From positions 1-63,082 of the forward strand of contig JANXSM010000075.1 of NCBI GenBank assembly GCA_025352665.1: 63,082 nt of DNA. The letters are read 5' to 3'. Numbering within the stretch: position 1 is the stretch's first letter; each line of letters opens with the position of its first letter. This DNA is from Rhodospirillales bacterium. GTDB lineage: Bacteria; Pseudomonadota; Alphaproteobacteria; Acetobacterales; Acetobacteraceae. The translations under genes were made by a program, and so were the position numbers. Shown here piece by piece: positions 57,375 through 63,082 of the stretch. The notes beneath the pieces are model-generated. The model did not search any database, was not told the DNA's origin, and saw only the letters and a list, made by a program, of their open reading frames with translations.

Positions 57375-58643
57375 ATGATCCCAGATCCCGACGCCCAAGC
57401 CCGGCGCAGCCTCGCCCAGCACCGCGCCTTCGCCAGCGGCCTGCTCGTGCTCATGGCCGCCCTCACCCTGCTCGCCTACGCGCTGCCGCCTGGCTGGCCG
57501 ACCGAGCTGCTGCAGGCCGCCGCCAAAGCCGGCTTCGTCGGCGGGATCGCCGACTGGTTCGCCGTCACCGCCCTGTTCCGACACCCGCTCGGCCTGCCCA
57601 TCCCGCACACCGCCATCATCCCACGCCAGAAGATCCGCCTCGGCCGCGCCCTCGGCCGCTTTGTGGCAGGCCATGTGTTCACCCAGGCCGAGCTGTCAAT
57701 CACGCTGGCCCGGCTCGACATCGCCCAGATCGTCGAACGCTTCCTGGCCGATCCGAAGGCCACCCGCCCCGCCGCCGAGGCGCTGGCGGCCATGCTGCCA
57801 CGGGTGCTGGCGAGCATCGAGGACGGCCGCGCCCGCAGCGTCGCCCGGCGCATCCTGCCGCGCATCCTCGGCGGCGTCGGCGCCGGCCGCGTCGTTGCCC
57901 GCGCCCTGCGTGCCATGCTGGAAGGCGGGCGGCACCAGGAGGTGTTCAGCTTCATTCTCGCCGAACTCAAGAAGGTGCTGTCCGAACGCGAGGATGCCAT
58001 GCGCATCGCCATCGAGGAGCGGGTGCGCGAGCAGGGCGGCCGCCTGGTCGGCTGGGCGGTCGGCGCCACCATCGCCAAGCGTGCGGTCTCGCTCATCAAT
58101 GCCGAGCTCACCAAAATGGAATCGAGCGGCTCCGACCTGCGCGACGCGTTCGACGAATGGGTACGCCGCGAAATCACCCGCATGGAGGAGGACCCAGAAC
58201 GTGCCGCCGAAATCGGCAAGGCGCTGCGCCGGGTGGTGATGCACGAGACGGTGCAGGCCTGGGTGATGGACATCTGGTCGCGCTTCCGCCTGGCCATCGA
58301 GATCGACGCCGCCCGCCCGAACGGCCACACTGTCGGCCTGATCGAAGCCGCCCTGGCCAATTTCGGCGTGCTGCTGTCGACCGACCCCGCCGCCCGCACC
58401 CGCCTGCAACACGCCGTCGAAGGCGTGGTTTCGCCCCTGCTGCCGGCCGCCCAGGCGCGGCTTGAAACCTTCATCGCCGAAGTCGTCGGCGGCTGGGACG
58501 CCCAGACCATCACCGACCGCCTGGAACTGCGGGTCGGCCCAGACCTGCAATACGTGCGCATTAACGGCACACTGGTCGGCTTTCTTGTCGGCGGCCTGGT
58601 GTGGGCGGTGCTGACGGCCATTTTCGGTCATGTGGCTTTTTGA
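57375..58643 (+). CDS. DUF445 family membrane protein
   Basis: The 422-residue protein has an N-terminal membrane hairpin (LLVLMAALTLLAYALPPGWP), the DUF445 signature AAAKAGFVGGIADWFAVTALFRHPLGLPIPHTAIIPRQKIRLG, a long helical region and a C-terminal membrane segment (VGFLVGGLVWAVLTAIFGHVAF). Function is unknown. It is divergent from the FkbM gene and 12 bases ahead of the LLM oxidoreductase gene. Confidence 0.9.
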   Translation: MIPDPDAQARRSLAQHRAFASGLLVLMAALTLLAYALPPGWPTELLQAAAKAGFVGGIADWFAVTALFRHPLGLPIPHTAIIPRQKIRLGRALGRFVAGHVFTQAELSITLARLDIAQIVERFLADPKATRPAAEALAAMLPRVLASIEDGRARSVARRILPRILGGVGAGRVVARALRAMLEGGRHQEVFSFILAELKKVLSEREDAMRIAIEERVREQGGRLVGWAVGATIAKRAVSLINAELTKMESSGSDLRDAFDEWVRREITRMEEDPERAAEIGKALRRVVMHETVQAWVMDIWSRFRLAIEIDAARPNGHTVGLIEAALANFGVLLSTDPAARTRLQHAVEGVVSPLLPAAQARLETFIAEVVGGWDAQTITDRLELRVGPDLQYVRINGTLVGFLVGGLVWAVLTAIFGHVAF

Positions 58644-58655
58644 TAGGTGAGCGAG

Positions 58656-59672
58656 ATGCGTCTCTCGGTGTTGGACCAGTCTACCGTGGTGACCGGACGC
58701 TCACCGGATACATCAATTCGCGAAAGCATTGCACTCGCTCAGGTTTGTGAGACAGTCGGCTATCACCGCTACTGGTGTGCCGAGCACCACGGTTCGGCGA
58801 GCCAGGCCGGCACTGCCCCGGAAATCCTGATCGCGGCCATCGCCGCCACCACAACCCGCATCCGCGTCGGCAGCGCCGGCGTGATGCTGCCGCATTATTC
58901 CGCCTTGAAGATCGCCGAACAGTTCCGCGTCCTCGAAGCCATCGCCCCTGGCCGGATCGACATGGGGCTCGGCCGCGCGCCCGGCTCCGACGGGCTGACG
59001 GCCCAGGCGCTCAACCCCAATGCCGCCCGCGCGGCAGACCTGTTCCCCGCCAGCGTGCGCGACCTGCTGGCCTGGGTGTCCGGCGAGGCCCTGCTGGAAA
59101 ACCATCCGTTCCGCGACATCAAGGCGCAACCGACCGGCCCGAGCACGCCGGAACCCTGGATTCTCGGCAGCAGCGACTACGGTGCCCAGGTGGCTGCGCA
59201 TTTCGGCCTGCCCTACTGCTTCGCCCATTTCATCACGGACGGACGCGGCGGTGCCGAGGCGATCGAGCTCTACAAAACCAGCTACCGCCCCAGCGAGCGC
59301 TTCCCGCAGCCGATCGCAGCCGTCACCGTCTGGGCGATGGCGGCGGAAACGCAGCAGGAAGCCGACGAATTGTTTCTCTCCCGTGCCATCTGGCGGCTGG
59401 GCCGCGACCGCGGAATCTACGCCCCCCTGCCCTCGCCCGCCGAAGCCGCGGCAACGTCGTTGACGGAAGCGGAAACCGCGCGGATCGCCACGTTGAAATC
59501 ACGCGCGCTCTACGGCACGCCGGATCATGTGGCGGAACGCCTGCGCGATCTCGCCGCGGCATTCGGGGTCGATGAAATCGCAATCCTCACCACCGTGCAC
59601 GACCCGGCGGCGCGGGCCCGCAGCTACCGGCTGCTGGCTCGTGCTTTTGATCTAGAGCGGGATGACGTCTGA
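58656..59672 (+). CDS. LLM class flavin-dependent oxidoreductase (luciferase-like)
   Basis: The 338-residue FMN-dependent TIM-barrel enzyme has the LLM group 'SDQ' opening MRLSVLDQSTVVTGRSPDTSIRESIALAQ, then YHRYWCAEHHGSASQAGTAPEILIAAIAATTTRIRVGSAGVMLPHYSALKIAEQF. AGGTGA precedes ATG 58656; a GTG three codons upstream is possible. The natural protein ends about RAFD; the last residues LERDDV and the TGA come from repeat copy R5. Substrate unknown. Confidence 0.88.
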   Translation: MRLSVLDQSTVVTGRSPDTSIRESIALAQVCETVGYHRYWCAEHHGSASQAGTAPEILIAAIAATTTRIRVGSAGVMLPHYSALKIAEQFRVLEAIAPGRIDMGLGRAPGSDGLTAQALNPNAARAADLFPASVRDLLAWVSGEALLENHPFRDIKAQPTGPSTPEPWILGSSDYGAQVAAHFGLPYCFAHFITDGRGGAEAIELYKTSYRPSERFPQPIAAVTVWAMAAETQQEADELFLSRAIWRLGRDRGIYAPLPSPAEAAATSLTEAETARIATLKSRALYGTPDHVAERLRDLAAAFGVDEIAILTTVHDPAARARSYRLLARAFDLERDDV

Positions 59673-59757
59673 TAAGCGACGTAATCCCGCTCTAGCTCTT
59701 TGTTTTCTCGCGTGATTCAGACCTTTCGGTGATTCCACCTTCGGTCATCACGCTCTA
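59652..59757 (+). repeat. Two-hairpin repeat element, copy R5 (orientation A-B')
   Basis: A half 59652-59695 (CTAGAGCGGGATGACGT, loop CTGATAAGC, partner ACGTAATCCCGCTCTAG). B half 59696-59757, nearly identical to R4 in reverse. The A half encodes the last codons and stop of the LLM oxidoreductase; the far end of the B half supplies the TAG stop of the convergent 59755-60066 gene. Confidence 0.9.
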
Positions 59758-60066
59758 ACGCCAGGGCTTGCCGCCGAAGGGGCCAGCGACCGGGCCGCGG
59801 CCTGAACGGCCACGCCGCCACATCTGAAACCGCAGCACCGCATAGCCGACCACGCCGAGGCCGATGGCAATCGGGATCATCGCCAGCGCCACCCAAAGCG
59901 TCAGCGCGACCAACGCCACAACAGTCGCCATCACGCCAAGGAGGATCGCCGAGCGCAGCAGCCGGCTGGCCACAGGCGCCGCGGCGCCGCGTTGCGGCTG
60001 GGCGAACCCGCCATCCACGGTCATGTCGATCTCGGTCACCACGGGTCGCTTGTGTGTGTTGTCCAT
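59755..60066 (-). CDS. Small membrane protein
   Basis: The 103-residue protein has a hydrophilic, acidic N-terminus (MDNTHKRPVVTEIDMTVDGGF), two close hydrophobic segments (about 38-62 and 64-82: ILLGVMATVVALVALTLWVALAMIPIAIGLGVVGYAVL) and a basic, glycine-rich tail. No family recognised; I see no enzyme motif. Its TAG stop is the end of repeat R5. It follows the NfeD gene on the same strand with 47 bases between. Confidence 0.6.
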   Translation of the reverse strand: MDNTHKRPVVTEIDMTVDGGFAQPQRGAAAPVASRLLRSAILLGVMATVVALVALTLWVALAMIPIAIGLGVVGYAVLRFQMWRRGRSGRGPVAGPFGGKPWR

Positions 60067-60113
60067 GGCACGCACGTGGTCCGATTCAACCTGGGGTTCA
60101 AGCCGCGCGACGA

Positions 60114-60566
60114 TTACGCTTCGCTCATTTCGGGGCGCACCACGAGCACGGTGCCCTCGACATCGACGACCCTGAGCCGGTCGAGGTCGGCCGGCTGGGG
60201 TGCCCCTTCGACCAGCCGCGCCGCCCAGTCGCTGTCACCCAGCCGCACCCGCCCCTCCCGGCCAAGGAAGTTCAACGCCAGCGCGGTACGGCCGATCAGC
60301 CCCGAACCCGGTGCGTTCACCGACGAGACACGCCTGCGCCGGCGCCGGGACACACCGACAACCAGCGCTGCCGCCACCAGCAAGGCAAATTCAGCCACCT
60401 GCCAGGCAAACCCCACCGCGAGTGCCAGCCCGAGCAGACCCGTGCCGATCGCGGCCAGCCCGAGCCAGATCAGATAGGCGCCCGGCAACACCAACTCGGC
60501 CACCATCAGAACCAGCCCCGCCAGCAGCCAGGCGAGCGGCGGGTCCTCGGACAGCAGCGACATCAC
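60114..60566 (-). CDS. NfeD family protein
   Basis: The 150-residue protein has hydrophobic N-terminal helices (about 10-75) and a C-terminal OB-fold (LIGRTALALNFLGREGRVRLGDSDWAARLV). It overlaps the SPFH gene by ATGA, the usual NfeD/stomatin pairing. The pair is thought to organise membrane microdomains and protein quality control. Confidence 0.88.
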   Translation of the reverse strand: MMSLLSEDPPLAWLLAGLVLMVAELVLPGAYLIWLGLAAIGTGLLGLALAVGFAWQVAEFALLVAAALVVGVSRRRRRRVSSVNAPGSGLIGRTALALNFLGREGRVRLGDSDWAARLVEGAPQPADLDRLRVVDVEGTVLVVRPEMSEA

Positions 60567-61516
60567 ACCCCGCTCCTCGGCACCGAGGCCGTGGCCGCAA
60601 CTGCCCCATCCACCCGCAGCAGTTGCAACGCCTGGGTGATGCCGCCGGCCAGTGCCGTCGCCTCCATCGGCACCACCACCATCTTGCTGTTGGGCGAGCC
60701 CGCCAGCACCTTGAACGCCTCCACATAGCGGTCTGCAATGAAGTAGCGCAGCGCCGCCTCACCGCCGTCGCGCGCGGCTTCGGCTACCGAACGGGTGGCC
60801 GTGGCCTCGGCCGCCGCCAGCCGCTCGCGCGCCTGGGCATCGCGGTTCGCCGCCTCCTGGCGCCCTTCGGCAGCCAGGATCAGGCTCTGCTTGTTGCCCT
60901 CCGCCCGCGCGATCGCCGCCTCTCGCTCGCCCTGCGCCTTGGCAACCGTGGCCCGCCTTTCGCGCTCGGCGGTCATCTGCATGTTCATCGCCAGAATCAG
61001 GTTGGCCGGCGGCTCGATCTTGCGGATCTCGACCCGGCTGACCTTGACCCCCCAGGGGTGGGTGGCGCCATCCAGGATGGTCAGCAGTTGCGTGTTGATC
61101 CGCTCGCGTGAGGACAGCGCCGCGTCCAGTTGCATTTCGCCGATCACGGCGCGGATGTTGGTCATCGCCAGCGTGGTCAGCGCCATGGGCAGGTTCTGCA
61201 CCTGGTAGGCGGCCTTCTCGGCCTCCATCACCCGGAAGTAGATCACCCCGTCGGCTGCCACCGTCGCGTTGTCGCCGGTGATGACGGTCTGCTCCGGAAT
61301 ATCCAGAACCTGCTCCTGCACGTTGAGCCTGCGGCCGATCCGGTCGACATACGGCATCACGAAGTTCAGCCCCGGCTGCAGCGAGCGCGTGTAGGCGCCG
61401 AACCGCTCCACCGTCCAAATATTGCCCTGCGGCACCGATTTCGCCCCGGCGAAGATGGTGGTGACGACGAGGATCAGGATAAGAATCCAGATCAGATTGT
61501 ACGGATTGACCGTCAT
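60563..61516 (-). CDS. SPFH/Band 7 (stomatin, QmcA-like) membrane protein
   Basis: The 317-residue protein has an N-terminal membrane anchor (LIWILILILVVTTIFAGAKSVPQG), the SPFH domain (WTVERFGAYTRSLQPGLNFVMPYVDRIGRRLNVQEQVLDIPEQTVITGDNATVAADG) and a coiled-coil part with RERRATVAKAQGEREAAIARAEGNKQSLILAAEG. It pairs with NfeD. In E. coli, QmcA is its likely equivalent. Confidence 0.9.
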   Translation of the reverse strand: MTVNPYNLIWILILILVVTTIFAGAKSVPQGNIWTVERFGAYTRSLQPGLNFVMPYVDRIGRRLNVQEQVLDIPEQTVITGDNATVAADGVIYFRVMEAEKAAYQVQNLPMALTTLAMTNIRAVIGEMQLDAALSSRERINTQLLTILDGATHPWGVKVSRVEIRKIEPPANLILAMNMQMTAERERRATVAKAQGEREAAIARAEGNKQSLILAAEGRQEAANRDAQARERLAAAEATATRSVAEAARDGGEAALRYFIADRYVEAFKVLAGSPNSKMVVVPMEATALAGGITQALQLLRVDGAVAATASVPRSGV

Positions 61517-61582
61517 GCCGCTGCTTCTCCCTCACATGCAGGTGAGCCTAGCATGCGGCGATACCATTCGGAGGAAACAACC

Positions 61583-62368
61583 GTGATTTCAGGTGCGAAC
61601 ACCCATCTTCCCGTCGATCTCAGCGGACTGCGGGTCGCCATCACCGGCGCTGCCGGCGGCATCGGCCTGGTCATGGCCGACAGCTTCGCCGCCTGCGGGG
61701 CCCAACTGTTCATTTCGGACGTCGACACAGACGCCCTCGCCGCCAGCGCCCACCCCGGTATGATCGCCAACGCCGGCAGTGCCGCCGACATGGAGGCCTT
61801 CGTCGACACCGCGATCGAACAACTCGGCGGGCTCGACGTGCTGATCAACAACGCCGGCATCGCCGGGCCCACCAAACGGGTGGAGGACATCACTCCCGAG
61901 GAACTCGACGCCACCCTGCAGATCGACCTCGCCGCGCTGTTCCACACGTCCCGCCGCGCCATTCCCGTCCTGCGCGCGGCCGGCGGCGGCTGCATCATCA
62001 ACCTGTCCTCGGCCGCCGGTCGCTTCGGCTTTCCGCTGCGCAGCCCCTATGCCGCGGCGAAATGGGGCGTGATCGGCTTCACCAAGACACTCGCCATCGA
62101 ACTCGGCCCGCAGAGCATCCGCGTTAACGCCATCCTGCCCGGACTGGTCGACGGCCCGCGCATCCGCCGCGTCCTCAAGGCCAAGGCAGACGCCGCGGGG
62201 ATCGGCGAGAACGCCCAGACCGACGCAGCCCTGGCCACCGCGTCACTGCGCTGCTTCGTCACCCAACACGACATCGCCAACATGGCGCTCTATCTGGCAA
62301 GCCCGTTCGGCCGCACCATCAGCGGCCAGGCGCTGAGCGTGGACGGCGACCTGCAGGTGCTCATCTGA
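61583..62368 (+). CDS. SDR family oxidoreductase
   Basis: The 261-residue classical SDR has TGAAGGIGLVMADSFAA, NNAG in DVLINNAGIAGPTKRVEDITPEEL, Ser in INLSSAAGRFGFPLRSPYAAAKWG (catalytic Tyr and Lys in YAAAK) and the late PGLVDGPRIRRV. GTG 61583 is chosen because GGAGGAAACAACC lies directly upstream. The frame is open much further upstream but runs antisense to the SPFH gene. Substrate unknown. Confidence 0.85.
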   Translation: MISGANTHLPVDLSGLRVAITGAAGGIGLVMADSFAACGAQLFISDVDTDALAASAHPGMIANAGSAADMEAFVDTAIEQLGGLDVLINNAGIAGPTKRVEDITPEELDATLQIDLAALFHTSRRAIPVLRAAGGGCIINLSSAAGRFGFPLRSPYAAAKWGVIGFTKTLAIELGPQSIRVNAILPGLVDGPRIRRVLKAKADAAGIGENAQTDAALATASLRCFVTQHDIANMALYLASPFGRTISGQALSVDGDLQVLI

Positions 62369-62436
62369 CCGGCCTCGCTTGCCGGTGACAGGCTCCGGCT
62401 TTAGGTTGCGCGGCACCATCCACCACCGGAACGCGC

Positions 62437-63082
62437 ATGAACCCTGAGCCGGTACGCCTGGTGATCTGGGACCTGGACGAAACCTTCTGGCGCGGAACCG
62501 TCACCGAGGGCGGCATCCGCGAATACGTCCAGGCGCATCATGACATCGTCATCGCGCTCGCCCGCCGCGGCATCATGAGCAGCATCTGCTCGAAGAACGA
62601 CCTGGCGAACATCGCGGCGATCCTGCGCGACCACGGCATCTGGGACTACTTCATCTTCCCCAGCATCGACTGGACCCCCAAGGGCGCCCGCATCGCCGAA
62701 CTCGTCGAACGCGTCGGGCTGCGTCCGCCCACGGTGCTGTTCGTCGACGACAATCCGGGCAACCGTGCCGAAGCCGCGGCGGCCCTGCCCGGATTGCAAA
62801 TCGCCGATGAAACCCTGCTGGCCGAGCTCCTGGCCGACCCGCGTCTCATCGGCAAATCCGACCCGGAGCTGACCCGCCTCAAGCAATACAAACTCCTGGA
62901 ACAAAAGCAGCAGGACGAACGCGCAGCCGGCGGCGACAACACCCAGTTCCTGCGCGACTGCCACATCCGCGTCACCTTCGAATACGACGTGGAAACCCAT
63001 ATCGACCGCGCCATCGAGCTGATCAACCGCACCAACCAGCTGAACTTCATCAAGCAGCGCCTGCCGGAAACCACGCCCGAGG
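62437..63082 (+). CDS. HAD-IIIC/FkbH-like phosphatase domain protein (3' end cut by window edge)
   Basis: Open from ATG 62437 to the window edge, 215 codons. The first part is a HAD phosphatase of type IIIC: VIWDLDETFWRGTVTEGG (nucleophile Asp), SSICSKND, and VLFVDDNPGNRAEA (acidic motif). It continues with ELINRTNQLNFIKQRLPE, the FkbH/HAD-IIIC pattern that leads into a GNAT-like acyltransferase region beyond the window. Such proteins act in glyceryl-ACP or polysaccharide pathways. Together with DegT, epimerase and FkbM nearby, a surface-glycan role is plausible. Confidence 0.82.
   Translation, partial: MNPEPVRLVIWDLDETFWRGTVTEGGIREYVQAHHDIVIALARRGIMSSICSKNDLANIAAILRDHGIWDYFIFPSIDWTPKGARIAELVERVGLRPPTVLFVDDNPGNRAEAAAALPGLQIADETLLAELLADPRLIGKSDPELTRLKQYKLLEQKQQDERAAGGDNTQFLRDCHIRVTFEYDVETHIDRAIELINRTNQLNFIKQRLPETTPE

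Overview
The window reads as alphaproteobacterial chromosome, most likely Rhodospirillales/Acetobacteraceae. The grounds are gene content and order: rlpA-dacF-tmk-holB-metG-tatD-MBL, hfq-hflX, a bdhA-patatin pair, a tripartite tricarboxylate transporter remnant, an E. coli-type serA and Bpt arginyl/leucyl-transferase. There is no prophage, intact insertion sequence, CRISPR array, rRNA or tRNA that I can recognise. Family assignments come from reading translations and motifs; no database search was run.

Layout. 1-1.8 kb: the end of recO, an MmcQ/YjbR protein, and a LysE-family exporter behind a leader peptide/attenuator. 1.8-11.8 kb: parC, an M20 deacylase and a run of glycosyltransferases, the last AT-rich. 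12.4-16 kb: a minus-strand operon of penicillin-acylase-type hydrolase, RDD protein and bpt. 16.1-20.8 kb: a CMD-family protein, an interrupted GHKL ATPase, ompW behind an FNR-type box, a histidine-kinase relic and an acyltransferase. 20.8-23.8 kb: a decayed TctABC plus double-cupin operon. 24-28.9 kb: CMD protein, aldehyde dehydrogenase, CoA-transferase, alpha/beta hydrolase and a lipoprotein. 28.9-32.8 kb: mntR/mntH around a palindromic operator, then hfq-hflX. 33.3-39.5 kb: a secreted tandem-repeat protein, a DegP-type protease, mazG, serA, a DUF938 methyltransferase and a response regulator. 39.66 kb: a putative dif site. 39.7-47.6 kb: a long minus-strand housekeeping operon. 47.7-63 kb: MmgE/PrpD, pcaF, bdhA, patatin, a sugar-modification cluster (DegT aminotransferase, epimerase, FkbM methyltransferase), DUF445, an LLM oxidoreductase, NfeD/SPFH, an SDR, and an FkbH-like protein running off the end.

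Two structures are not explained by gene annotation. First, a dispersed element of about 107 bp built from two adjacent hairpins occurs six times (near 10.9, 28.9, 32.9, 35.6, 49.95 and 59.7 kb). Its stem sequences differ between copies, yet pairing is kept and a CTGATAGGC-like loop is retained. In at least three places it supplies the last codons and/or stop of a neighbouring gene (mntR, mazG, the LLM oxidoreductase and its convergent neighbour). Second, the dif-like site at 39656-39683 coincides with a switch in gene orientation bias and in the polarity of GGGNAGGG octamers, which suggests that the window spans the replication terminus.

Two cautions. The first roughly 2 kb look Caulobacterales-like in parC N-terminal sequence and promoter style, so a chimeric join or a transferred segment inside parC should be considered. 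The broken genes at 16.5-23.8 kb include some that could be homopolymer sequencing errors.
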